DNA from: Aquihabitans sp. G128 | Lineage (GTDB): Bacteria > Actinomycetota > Acidimicrobiia > Acidimicrobiales > Iamiaceae | Assembly (NCBI RefSeq): GCF_019048865.1 | Contig: NZ_CP077604.1 | Coordinates: forward strand, 1,860,001-1,924,000 | Reading direction: 5' to 3' | Length of the DNA: 64,000 nt | Shown here: in pieces, positions 55,042 to 63,886 of the stretch | Position numbering within the stretch: the stretch's first letter is position 1 | How the letters are laid out: every line of letters begins with the position of its first letter | Notes under the pieces: generated by a model | What the model was told of the DNA's origin: nothing | Databases searched by the model: none | What the model saw: only the letters and a program-made list of their open reading frames with translations | Position numbers and translations under genes: made by a program

Positions 55042-55090
55042 AGTTCTCGGCATCGCTGTTGCGGGCCCATGCCGACCCGGCCGGATCGGG

Positions 55091-56691
55091 TCAGCCGTGG
55101 GTGCGGTACCACGCTCGCAGCCGGGGCTCGAGGTGCTCGAACATCGCCTTGGCGATGAGCGCCGCTCCGGCCTCGTTGGTGTGGCCGGGGTCGATGTAGG
55201 TGTCCTGGTGGTCGTCGAGCACGGAGGCCACGTCGATGACGTCGGGGCCGGCGGCGCGCAGGCCGTCGATGATCTGGAGGTAGCGGGCGTAGTCGGCCTT
55301 GGGGGCGCCCACCGGCGGCTGGCGGGTGATCTGGCGCTCGAGGAAGAACACCGGCTCGATCCCCCGCTCGGCGGCCACGGACGAGATGAGCGCTCTGCCG
55401 CGTGCGTAGACGTCGAGGGTGGCGGCGAGCACCTTCGGCACGTCGGCCGCGGTCGGAGGCTTGATGGCCGAGGGGTCCTGGGCGGCGGATGAGAGCGATC
55501 CCACCGACCGCTCGGAGGCGCCCGCCGGGTCCTGGTCCAGGAGGCGGTGCAAGGCACTGCGCTCGTCGTACCGGGACACGACCTGGCGGAGGAGGTCCCC
55601 GAGCGACGAGCTCGACGAGCTCGGTGCCGGCGACGGCGCCGCGTTGCCCTGGGCATCGTCGAAGAGCCGCGCGATGCCCTCCTCCGTGGTGGTGGTCGGG
55701 ACGCCCTGCACCGGCCCGAGCTGGGCGTTGACGTCGTTCGAGCCGTCGTAGAAGACCGCGAGGTCCGGCCGCTCGTCACCCGCCGTGACCTGCTCGAACA
55801 GCAGCATCTCCTGCCAGTTCACCCAGCCCCGCTGCCCGTCGTTGACCGCCTCGATGGGCACCCCGGCCTCGGCGGCGTAGCGGGCGACCATCGAGGGGAT
55901 GGTGTGCTCGTCGCGCTGGCCCTCGCCCCACATCTTGGAGCCGCCGAAGAACTCCACGACCGGCACGTCGCTGCCGGCCGGCTGCGAGCGGTACGACCGA
56001 CGTGTCCAGCCTTCGATGTTGACGTAGCGCCCGGCGAACGGCCCGGCCTGGTACTCCAGGTAGGGCCGGTAGCGCACGGGCACCGAGGCCATCTCGGCGA
56101 AGTACTCCTCTCGCCACGGGTAGGCCGCCATGGCGGGCACGTCCACCCGGGGATCTCGGTAGCTGCCGGGCGCCTGGGCACCGATCCGCTCCGGCACGGC
56201 CGCCGGCGCGCGGCGGGTCGAGCCACACCTCCCAGCCGTAGCCGATCGCGTAGTTCAGGCCCAGGAGCACGACGACGATGCCGAGCCCCTGCCAGGCGGT
56301 GGCCAGGAGCCCGCGCCGCCCACCGATCCCCGGGTCCGTGGCGTAGAGGGACCGCGGCGCAGCCGGACGCCCGCTGCGCGCGGAACCCCGTCGGCGAGCG
56401 GCGCTGGGCCCGCCGGCGCGCTGGGGCGCCGAGCGCCCAGGCAGGCACGAAGCACACCACGAAGAGCAGGGCCATCGCGACGACGCCGAGCGCCGTCCCG
56501 ACCCGCCGCAGCGCGGCGTCGACGGGCACGCCCAGCCGACCGGCCACGGCGAGCACCGCGGCCGCGACGAGGACCAGCCCGGCCTGGATCGGCCGGCCCG
56601 CCGCCACCAGCACCGCTGCAGCAGCGACCGGGAGCACGAGGCGACCGATGGCTGTCGGCGAGGTCATCGGGGAGCGGACGTCGGTGGCCAT
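55091..56691 (-). CDS. Membrane-anchored SGNH hydrolase, frame-disrupted twice
   Basis: The N-terminal part (MATDVRSPMTSPTAIGRLVL onward) has about four hydrophobic helices. A first frame change (about 56350-56450) leads to LYATDPGIGGRRGLLATAWQ, a further helix VVVLLGLNYAIGYGWEVW, and a second (about 56205) to PERIGAQAPGSYRDPRVDVP. Each needs removal of one base; the joined protein has about 532 residues. The outer domain has SGNH blocks: Ser in VVEFFGGSKMWGEGQRDE, Asn in FYDGSNDVN, and the Asp/His pair in YIDPGHTNEAG. Such enzymes remove or transfer acyl groups on glycans or lipids. It is coupled (TGATG) to the radical SAM gene upstream. Confidence 0.75.
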
Positions 56692-58259
56692 CAGCTCCCG
56701 GCACCGCCGGCCGACGCCGGCCGGAGGGGCGGGAAGAAGGAGTCGAGCCGCGCGGCCATGGTCCGGGGGTCCTCGTGCGCCACGCCTTGCGCGATCAGTG
56801 CCGGCGGCAGCTCGGCCATGGCCCGGATGCGGTGGGTCACCGACGACGCGGCCAACGTTCGCCCGAGGTGATCGAACCGGGCGGCCACGACATCGTCCGG
56901 CGCCTCCTCCAGCAAGGCGGCGAGGGCTCCGGCGAGCCGGGCGCCCTGGGCCTCGGACGGGACCGCCGCCTCGAAGCCGGCGATAAGCCGGTCCAGCTCG
57001 GCGGCGAAGCCCCCCTCGCCGAGGTGCCCGTCGGGCGCGCCGGCGAGCCCGGCCAGCTCCGCCACGAGGTCGATCCACGCTCGGCGGCGCTCCCGGGCAC
57101 CGGCGGCGCTCGCCGACACCGTGACGTCGGTCGTGCTGGGCTGCGCGGCCTCCAGCCAGCCGCGCGCCTGGGCTCGCATGCTGGCGAAGCGCTCCAGGTT
57201 GCTGGCCGTCGTACCGCCGGCCGCCGCGCCCGGCTCCTCCGCATGGTCGAACGAATCCCAGGCCGCCACCACGGCCCCCAGCCCGTCGGCCCCCAGCGAG
57301 GCGAGCGAGTGGTCCGAGGGGTAGCGCACCACGTTGAACGCCAGGTTCCAGCCCCTCTGGTTCGCCATCCGCACGATGTCGGGGACCTCGTGCCAGTTCT
57401 GCTGCATGGCGCACACGGCCAGGTTGAGCCCGCCGGCCGCTGCGGCAAAGCGCTCGGCGTTCGCCAGCACCTGCGCGTGGTCGGCACCCAGGCGGATCGC
57501 CTCGAACGTGGTCGAGGTGGCGGCGTCGATGGAGACCGTGATGGCGACGTCGAGGCCCTCGACCACCCGCCGGACGCGGTCGTTCCAGATCGTGCCGTTG
57601 GTGGTGATGGACACCTTGCAGCTCGGGTTGAGCTCGACCAGGGCCTCCCAGATGGCGAAGTTGACGGGGGCGAGGAACGGCTCGCCGCCGTAGAACTTCA
57701 CCGCGCCGACGTGCTCGAGGAACGGTCGCAGCTGCTCGACGAAGTCCTCGCCGTAGGGCTCGGGCAGCAGAGGCTGCCCCTCGGCCCGGCGGATGGCCGA
57801 CGAGCAGTAGCCGCTGCACATGGTGCAGCGCAGGTTGCACCGGGTGGAGAGCGAGAACTCGAGCAGCCGCGGCCACGGGTCGTGGTGGTCCGGAGCGGTC
57901 GGCGGGTGCTCGGCCACCCACCGAGCAGGCGTCTGGGCGACCTGCTGGTCGAACATGGCGTTGACGGCGTCGAAGTTGCCGGACCCGATGGAGCTGTGGC
58001 AGTCGTGGCAGCCCTTCGAGAAGTCGTCGTCGGCGAGCGCGCGGCGGAGCTGCTGTGCCGCCACGCCCGACCACACGTCGGCCACCCGATCCCTGGGGTA
58101 GGCGCCGATGGGCTGCACCGTGTTGATGCAGCAGGCCAGCACGCTGCCGAACTGGTCGAAGTACATGCTGGTGAAGGGCGCCATGCACCGCCCCGGGTGC
58201 GGGCCCCCCGGCCGGTGCGCATCGTGGGCAGCTGCTGCATCGGCGTTGAGCCTCAACAT
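56691..58259 (-). CDS. Radical SAM protein with N-terminal SPASM-like cysteines (1)
   Basis: A 522-residue enzyme. The radical SAM core starts LLEFSLSTRCNLRCTMCSGY (Cys 141, 145, 148) with VGAVKFYGGEPFL, VSITTNGTIWND and ITVSIDAATSTTFEAIRLGA as strands of the partial barrel. In front of it lies a cysteine set resembling an auxiliary-cluster (SPASM-type) region: Cys 25, Cys 43-44, and Cys 84/87 in SKGCHDCHS, with RDRVADVWSG between. In most family members this region follows the core. The C-terminal 150 residues are helical and unassigned. It lies 34 bases after its paralogue and directly before the SGNH gene. The substrate is unknown. Confidence 0.8.
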   Translation of the reverse strand: MLRLNADAAAAHDAHRPGGPHPGRCMAPFTSMYFDQFGSVLACCINTVQPIGAYPRDRVADVWSGVAAQQLRRALADDDFSKGCHDCHSSIGSGNFDAVNAMFDQQVAQTPARWVAEHPPTAPDHHDPWPRLLEFSLSTRCNLRCTMCSGYCSSAIRRAEGQPLLPEPYGEDFVEQLRPFLEHVGAVKFYGGEPFLAPVNFAIWEALVELNPSCKVSITTNGTIWNDRVRRVVEGLDVAITVSIDAATSTTFEAIRLGADHAQVLANAERFAAAAGGLNLAVCAMQQNWHEVPDIVRMANQRGWNLAFNVVRYPSDHSLASLGADGLGAVVAAWDSFDHAEEPGAAAGGTTASNLERFASMRAQARGWLEAAQPSTTDVTVSASAAGARERRRAWIDLVAELAGLAGAPDGHLGEGGFAAELDRLIAGFEAAVPSEAQGARLAGALAALLEEAPDDVVAARFDHLGRTLAASSVTHRIRAMAELPPALIAQGVAHEDPRTMAARLDSFFPPLRPASAGGAGS

Positions 58260-58293
58260 GGCACGTCGCTCCCTCCCCAGGACCGAGGCAACA

Positions 58294-59844
58294 CTAGGCG
58301 CCCGGCCCCGACGGCAGCTCGGCGAACAGCAGGCAGATCGTGCCGGCGTCGTCCGGGTGGGGCAGCGACCGCCCCTCGATGGAGCGAGCGCGGCCGGCCG
58401 GCCCCTCCCCTTCGAAGGTCAGCACCAGGCGGTGGGCCCCGCCTTCGAGCTCCTCGACCTCGCTGCGCACCGAACCCCCGGCGGCCAGCGTGATGGTGGT
58501 CAGCGTCTCGCGCAGGCCGACCCCTCGCCAACCCTCCGGCTGGAGCCACGCGGACCACGCTGGCGCCTGCACGTCCTGGAGCAGCTCGTCGACGTAGTGC
58601 AGGCGCAGGACGGCGGCGCCGTCACCGCCGGCCAGGTCGTCGATCGCCGAGGCGATCCGCTCGTCGAACCGAGCCTGGGCCGAGCGGCTCGAGCCCAGCA
58701 CGACCGGCACGGTCGATGCGGATCCCTCGACCTGGCCCCGCACGCGGCCGAGGGCATCGTCCCAGATCGCTCGGGCCGCCGGGCTCAGCGGGCCGAGAGC
58801 ACGGTCGGTCCGCTCCATGCCGGCGAGGACATCGAGCAGATCAGCCCGGGGAACCGTCAGGAGGCTGAAGTTCCCCGGGCCGCCGACCCAGATCACGTCC
58901 GGATCGGCACCGACCCGGTCGCACGCCTGGAGGAACGGCGCGAGCTGCTGCCAGTTGATCGACATGAGGCAGAAGCTGAGGACCAGGCTGTGGCCGGTAC
59001 GGGCGGTGGCGCGCCGGAAGCGCGCGATGTTCGCCCACAGCCGCTCGGCATCGACGCCCACGCGGATCGCCTCGAGCGAAGCGGGGTCGACCGCGTCCAC
59101 CGAGACGATCACGTCGAAGCCCAGGTCCTCGGTGTAGCGCTCGACCTTGTCGTTCCAGATGGTCCCGTTGGTCGTGATCGAGATCTCCGGCGCCAGGCCG
59201 CGCGCCAGCATGCGGTCCCACACCGTGCGGCTCTCACGCATGAGGAAGGGCTCGCCACCCTTGAACTGCGCCCGCTCGAGGTGGGGCAGGAACTCGTCGA
59301 GCTCGTCGAAGAACCGCTCGTCGTACGCGGCCGGCAGGGGCGGGCGCCCCTCGCGGTGCCGTCGGATCGACGACGAGAAGGTGCCGCTGCACTGCACGCA
59401 CTGGAGGTTGCAGCGATCCGACAGGGCGAAGTCGATCATGGCCGGGAAGCGGCGCTCCTCGGGCCCGTAGCGATCGAACTCCCGGGCCAGGCTCCCCCCG
59501 CCGGGGGCGTGGTCCATCTCGACCTTGCAAGCGAAGCAGCCCAGCTCGTAGCTGCCCGCAGCCAGGGCCGCCTGGAGCTCCGCCCGCTCGGGCCCGTCCC
59601 AGATCTCGCGCAGCGACCGCCGGCCCGGCCCCGACACCCGACCCAGCAGGTGCCACCCGCCGCAGCACGTCATCACCAGGCCGTCGGGCCGCAGGTACAG
59701 GGCGGAACCGGGGGCGAAGCACGCCGGCGGCGCCACGAGGTCGACCGCCGGTTGCGATCTCCGGACCGGCTCGGGCTGCGGCCCGAGCACCGCCGAACCG
59801 CTCGCGGCGCCTCGGCGCCGGCTCTCTCGCGTTCCCCAGCGCAC
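58294..59844 (-). CDS. Radical SAM protein with N-terminal SPASM-like cysteines (2)
   Basis: A 516-residue paralogue of the next gene. SPASM-like Cys 42, Cys 60-61 and Cys 103/106 (LGCFACKVEM) precede the radical SAM motif MIDFALSDRCNLQCVQCSG (Cys 145, 149, 152), followed by RAQFKGGEPFLM, ISITTNGTIWND and VIVSVDAVDPASLEAIRVG. The cysteine layout matches the paralogue almost residue for residue. After the core, a C-terminal part of about 180 residues ends in a beta-rich stretch (TLAAGGSVRSEVEELEGGAHRLVLTFEG-like). The GTG at 59844 is a best guess; the frame is open further upstream. A small hairpin separates it from the ABC operon upstream. Confidence 0.78.
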   Translation of the reverse strand: MRWGTRESRRRGAASGSAVLGPQPEPVRRSQPAVDLVAPPACFAPGSALYLRPDGLVMTCCGGWHLLGRVSGPGRRSLREIWDGPERAELQAALAAGSYELGCFACKVEMDHAPGGGSLAREFDRYGPEERRFPAMIDFALSDRCNLQCVQCSGTFSSSIRRHREGRPPLPAAYDERFFDELDEFLPHLERAQFKGGEPFLMRESRTVWDRMLARGLAPEISITTNGTIWNDKVERYTEDLGFDVIVSVDAVDPASLEAIRVGVDAERLWANIARFRRATARTGHSLVLSFCLMSINWQQLAPFLQACDRVGADPDVIWVGGPGNFSLLTVPRADLLDVLAGMERTDRALGPLSPAARAIWDDALGRVRGQVEGSASTVPVVLGSSRSAQARFDERIASAIDDLAGGDGAAVLRLHYVDELLQDVQAPAWSAWLQPEGWRGVGLRETLTTITLAAGGSVRSEVEELEGGAHRLVLTFEGEGPAGRARSIEGRSLPHPDDAGTICLLFAELPSGPGA

Positions 59845-59861
59845 CGCTGCATGCTGGCAGC

Positions 59862-59878
59862 CGACACCGGGGGTGTCG
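59862..59878 (-). terminator. Short hairpin ending the branched-chain-type ABC operon
   Basis: CGACACC, loop GGG, GGTGTCG: a 7-base stem 13 bases beyond the stop at 59891, just before the radical SAM operon. Confidence 0.5.
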
Positions 59879-59890
59879 AACCGCCGAGGG

Positions 59891-60331
59891 TCAGGCCTTG
59901 GCGTCGCTCTTCTCGTTGACCTGGACGACCACCGGGACGTCGGTGGTGGCATCGCGGACGGCCGACTCGATGCGGGCCAGGGCGTCGACCATGCGGTCGG
60001 TCTGGGCCTGCTGCTCGACCACCAGGCGGGCCAGCCAGAAGCGCAGCAGGCGGGCCAGCGAGAAGCGGATGAACAGCCCGAGCCCGACGATGATCAGGGC
60101 CAGGCCGAAGATGCCACCGGAGATCAGCATGGGCATCTGGTCGGCCACGTACTTCGAGCCGGCGGCCTGCCACCAGGCGATGAGGATCAGCACCACGCCG
60201 ATGACCGGCAGCACCAGGCCCAGCTTGAGCAGCAGGGCCTCGGAGTCGGCCGAGGGCTCGGGGACGTGCACGTCGGCGACGCCCGCTTCGAGGCGGTCGG
60301 CTGCGGTTGCGGTCGACGGGGAATCGGTCAT
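59891..60331 (-). CDS. Small two-helix membrane protein at the end of the liv-type operon
   Basis: A 146-residue protein not assigned to a family. An acidic N-terminus (1-32) is followed by two membrane helices (LLKLGLVLPVIGVVLILIAWWQAAG, about 33-57; LISGGIFGLALIIVGLGLFIRF, about 68-90) and a cytoplasmic amphipathic helix (LLRFWLARLVVEQQAQTDRMVDALARIE) that could form a coiled coil. It overlaps the livF stop as ATGA, so it is made with the transporter and may be an accessory subunit. Confidence 0.75.
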   Translation of the reverse strand: MTDSPSTATAADRLEAGVADVHVPEPSADSEALLLKLGLVLPVIGVVLILIAWWQAAGSKYVADQMPMLISGGIFGLALIIVGLGLFIRFSLARLLRFWLARLVVEQQAQTDRMVDALARIESAVRDATTDVPVVVQVNEKSDAKA

Positions 60332-61089
60332 GACTGGGCTCCGAGGTAGGCGGCCGACAGTTCGGCTTCGAGGTCTGCGGGGACACCGGCGGCGATGACG
60401 TTGCCGTGCTGCATGATCACGGCTCGGTCGGCGACGCCGAGGACGGTGCGGGCGAACTGCTCGACCACGAGGATCGACACGCCCTCCTGGGCGATGCCGG
60501 CCACGAGCTCGTACAGCTCGGCCACGATGAGGGGCGCCAGGCCCATCGACAGCTCGTCGATGATCAGCAGGGCGGGATCGGTGGCGAGGCCCCGGGCCAT
60601 GGCGAGCATCTGCTGCTCGCCGCCCGAGAGGGTTCCGGCCACCTGGCCGATGCGCTCGCCGAGGCGGGGGAAGCGGGCCACGGCCCGGTCGATGATGTCG
60701 CGCTCGGGCAGGCCGCGGTAGCTGGCCATGCGGAGGTTCTCGCGCACGGTGAGGTTGCGGAAGACGCCGCGCCCCTCGGGGATGGTGCACAGCCCGATCC
60801 GGGCCAGGTCCTCGGGCTTGGCCCCGTTGACGTGGCGGCCCGCCACGTGGACGCAGCCGGCCGACGCCGGGTGCTGGCCGGTGGCCACGAGCAGGGTGGT
60901 GGACTTGCCGGCGCCGTTGGGGCCGAGCAGGGCCACGACCTCGCCGCGCGGGACCACCAGGTCGATGCCGTGGAGCACCTCGATGCGCCCGTAGGAGGCA
61001 CGGATGCCGGTGAGCTCGAGCAGCGGCGGCGGGCCGGGCTCGGTCGCCGGCGCCTGGGCCGGCACGGGGTCGACGGTGGGGGCGGTCAT
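60328..61089 (-). CDS. livF: Branched-chain amino-acid type ABC ATPase (LivF-like)
   Basis: A 253-residue ATPase: Walker A LLGPNGAGKSTT (near residue 53), signature LSGGEQQMLAMARGLA, Walker B LLIIDELSMGLAP, switch LVVEQFARTVLG. A Pro-rich 22-residue N-terminal extension is present. The LivF type is shown by IPEGRGVFRNLTVRENLRM. It overlaps livG by ATGA and the membrane-protein gene after it by ATGA. The substrate may be branched-chain amino acids, urea or another small amide; the family does not decide. Confidence 0.92.
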   Translation of the reverse strand: MTAPTVDPVPAQAPATEPGPPPLLELTGIRASYGRIEVLHGIDLVVPRGEVVALLGPNGAGKSTTLLVATGQHPASAGCVHVAGRHVNGAKPEDLARIGLCTIPEGRGVFRNLTVRENLRMASYRGLPERDIIDRAVARFPRLGERIGQVAGTLSGGEQQMLAMARGLATDPALLIIDELSMGLAPLIVAELYELVAGIAQEGVSILVVEQFARTVLGVADRAVIMQHGNVIAAGVPADLEAELSAAYLGAQS

Positions 61090-61820
61090 GCGGGGGCTCC
61101 GACGTCGGTGCCCTGGCCGAGGTAGGCCTCGACCACGGCCTCGTTGGTCTGGATCTCCTTGGGCGTGCCGACCGCCAGGACGCTGCCGAAGTTCAGGACC
61201 GTGATCTGCTGGCAGAGGCGCATCACCAGCGGCACGTCGTGCTCCACCAGCAGGATGCCCAGGCCCTCCGCGGCCAGCTCCGTGAGGATCTCGGCGAACC
61301 GGTTGGTCTCCTCCTCGTCCAAGCCCGAGGCGGGCTCGTCGAGCAGGAGGACCCGTGGCCGGCAGGCCATCGCCCGAGCCAGCTCGACCAGCCGGGCGTT
61401 GCCCGTGGAGAGGGAGTCGGCCCGCTGGGCGACGAGGTCGCCGAGGCCCACCCGCTCGAGCAGGGCGCGGGACGCAGCCTCGGGGTCCTGGCCCTCGACC
61501 CGGTTGAGCTCGGCGGCGGTGAGCACGTTGTCGAGGACGGACAAGGAGCCGAAGAGCTCGAGGCGCTGGAAGGTGCGGGCCACGCCCAGGCGGGCCCGCT
61601 TGTGGGCGGAGAGCTTGGTGATGTCCTGGCCGCCCACCGACACCCGGCCCCGCGTGGGCGGCTGGAGGCCGGTGATGACGTTGAACGTGGTGGTCTTGCC
61701 GGCGCCGTTGGGCCCGATGAGCCCGGTGATGGCGCCCTCCTCGACCGACAGGCTGACGTTGTCGACCGCCATGTGGCCGCCGAAGCGGACGGAGATCTCG
61801 GTGGTCTCAAGAATCGGCAT
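61086..61820 (-). CDS. livG: Branched-chain amino-acid type ABC ATPase (LivG-like)
   Basis: A 244-residue ATPase: Walker A LIGPNGAGKTTTFNVITG (near residue 36), VARTFQRLELFGSLSVLDNVL, signature LSTGNARLVELARAMA (the usual LSGGQ is changed to LSTGN, common in LivG), Walker B VLLLDEPASGLDE, switch LLVEHDVPLVM. The ATG at 61820 lies 14 bases inside the end of the LivH-LivM gene, so the proteins are translationally linked. Confidence 0.93.
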   Translation of the reverse strand: MPILETTEISVRFGGHMAVDNVSLSVEEGAITGLIGPNGAGKTTTFNVITGLQPPTRGRVSVGGQDITKLSAHKRARLGVARTFQRLELFGSLSVLDNVLTAAELNRVEGQDPEAASRALLERVGLGDLVAQRADSLSTGNARLVELARAMACRPRVLLLDEPASGLDEEETNRFAEILTELAAEGLGILLVEHDVPLVMRLCQQITVLNFGSVLAVGTPKEIQTNEAVVEAYLGQGTDVGAPA

Positions 61821-63879
61821 GGCACCGTCCCCAGTCGAGGCCCAGCTCGGCGTCGATGGCGGCGAGGTCGCCGCCCAGCGCCGCGCCGCCGATGGGGATC
61901 TGCTCCGGCACCAGCGTCGGCGGGGGCGGGAGCAGGGTGGCCATGGCCCGGGCGAAGACCGTGTCCTTGGGCTCGGTGCCGTCGCGGCGCGCATCGAGGC
62001 GGGCCCGCACCTGGGTGACCGTCTGGGCGATGGCGCCGTCCGGGTTCGAGGCCAGGCTGATGCCGGCCAGGCCCGGGAGGATGGTCATGAGGTCGTTGAT
62101 CGCCGGGAACGCCACGCCGATGAGCGGGAACACCGCCAGCAGCAGGCCGCCGAGCAGGGCGCCGCCCACCGAGGCGATGCCGCCGACCACGGCGAGGAGC
62201 ACGAGCGGGAGGCCGGGCAGCGCGCCCTGGAGCAGCGAGAACTGCTCGAGGCCGGCCTTGCCCCGCCACCCGCCGAGCAGGGCGCCGCCGAGCCCGGCGA
62301 TGGCCGCCGAGAGGGCGAACACCTGGAGCTTGAGGGTGGTGAGGTCGAGGCCGAGCGTGGCGCACGCCGCCGGGCTGTCCTTCATGGCTTGGAGCCGGCG
62401 GCCCATGGTCCCGCGCCGGAGCGCGGTGATCATGAGGGCCAACAGCACGAAGACCACCGCCATGAGGACGAGGTTGGCGCGGTCGCTGGACGCCCGCAGG
62501 CTGCCGATGCCCAGGCGCTTGAACGAGGCGTTCGAGTCGCTGAACTGGCCGACGTTGGTGAAGATCGCCTTCTCGCAGAAGAGGGCGAAGGCGAACGTGG
62601 CGAGGCCGAGGTAGAGGCCCTTCAGCCGCAGCGCTGGCAGCGCGACCAGGGCACCGACCGCCCCGCAGATGACGACCACGGCGATGAGGGCGAGCGGGTT
62701 GCCATCGCTCCCCCACTCGTACATGACCACCGCGCCGAGGCCGGCGAAGGCCAGCGGCGCCAGCGAGATCTGCCCGGCGTAGCCGGTGAGCGGCACGAGC
62801 GAGAGGGCGATGATGCCGAGCGCGAGGCCGTAGCCCACCGCGTCGAGGGTGCCGCCGGCCTGCAGGTTGGCGTTGGCGCCCGCCACCGCCCGGGTGATCT
62901 CCGGCAGGTACGCGGCCACGGCGATCAGCACGACCGAGGCGATGCCGACGGTGCGCCAGCTGGGCGTGGGCACGCGGCTGCGGTCCTTGCGGGTGCCGAA
63001 CACCGCCGCCTTGTCCTGCGGGACCACGATCAGGACGATGAACAGCATGATCGCCGGCACCGTGTCGACGGTGATCCAGTTCGGCAGCGAGTCGCTGTAC
63101 TGGTTGGCGGCCTCCCGGGCGATGCCCAGGATGAGCGCGCCGAGGGCGGTGAGGGGGAGGCTGCGCAGGCGGCCGACCATGGCAGCCGCGTAGGCGTTGA
63201 TGACCAGCAGGGTGAGCTGGGTCTGGTCGAGCGTGAGGATCGGGGCGATGAGGATGCCGGCCAGCCCGGCGAGCGAGCAGCCGAGGGCCCACGCCAGCGC
63301 CGAGACCCGGTCGGGCGAGGCCCCGTTGAGCGCCGCCAGGTCGCGGCTGTCGACCACGGCGCGCATGGCCACGCCGATGCGGGTCCGGTAGAGCAGGATG
63401 CGCAGCCCGATGGCCACCGCGATGGCCGCGGCGAACACCACCAGCTGGTGGTACTCCACCACCACGCCGGCCACGTCGACGCTCTTGCCCAGGAAGAAGC
63501 GGGGCAGCGAGCGGGACTTGTCGGGCGACCAGATGATGGTGGCCAGCTGGATGAGCGCCACCAGCAGGCCGATGGGCACGACGATCCGGGTGATGGGCGT
63601 GGCGTCGTGCAGCCGGCGCATCAGCACGCGGTCGATGGCCCAGCCCATGCCCGGCGCGAACACTAGGAGCGTGAGCGCGAGGGCCACCGGGACCGGCAGG
63701 TCCCAGGCGTCCGGCGAGCTCAGCTGCCAGTAGACGAACGCCGAGAACATGGCGACCGCGCCGTGGGCGAAGTTGAAGATCCCGGAGGTCGTGTAGGTCA
63801 CGACCAGGCCGCTGGCCGCGACCGCGTACAGCGAAGCGCTGACGAGGCCGAGGACCAGCAGGGTCAGGAGGTCGTTCAC
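61807..63879 (-). CDS. LivH-LivM fusion permease
   Basis: A 690-residue membrane protein joining both permease subunits of a branched-chain amino-acid type importer. Residues 1-300 are LivH-like (LVLGLVSASLYAVAASGLVVTYTTSGIFNFAHGAVAMF, RTRIGVAMRAVVDSRDLAALNGASPDRV). Residues 330-610 are LivM-like (LALGIIALSLVPLTGYAGQISLAPLAFAGLGA, MKDSPAACATLGLDL). The C-terminal 80 residues are soluble. Separate genes are the rule in E. coli; fused forms occur in actinobacteria. It starts at GTG 63879, seven bases after the preceding stop. Confidence 0.92.
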   Translation of the reverse strand: MNDLLTLLVLGLVSASLYAVAASGLVVTYTTSGIFNFAHGAVAMFSAFVYWQLSSPDAWDLPVPVALALTLLVFAPGMGWAIDRVLMRRLHDATPITRIVVPIGLLVALIQLATIIWSPDKSRSLPRFFLGKSVDVAGVVVEYHQLVVFAAAIAVAIGLRILLYRTRIGVAMRAVVDSRDLAALNGASPDRVSALAWALGCSLAGLAGILIAPILTLDQTQLTLLVINAYAAAMVGRLRSLPLTALGALILGIAREAANQYSDSLPNWITVDTVPAIMLFIVLIVVPQDKAAVFGTRKDRSRVPTPSWRTVGIASVVLIAVAAYLPEITRAVAGANANLQAGGTLDAVGYGLALGIIALSLVPLTGYAGQISLAPLAFAGLGAVVMYEWGSDGNPLALIAVVVICGAVGALVALPALRLKGLYLGLATFAFALFCEKAIFTNVGQFSDSNASFKRLGIGSLRASSDRANLVLMAVVFVLLALMITALRRGTMGRRLQAMKDSPAACATLGLDLTTLKLQVFALSAAIAGLGGALLGGWRGKAGLEQFSLLQGALPGLPLVLLAVVGGIASVGGALLGGLLLAVFPLIGVAFPAINDLMTILPGLAGISLASNPDGAIAQTVTQVRARLDARRDGTEPKDTVFARAMATLLPPPPTLVPEQIPIGGAALGGDLAAIDAELGLDWGRCHADS

Positions 63880-63886
63880 CGCTGGA

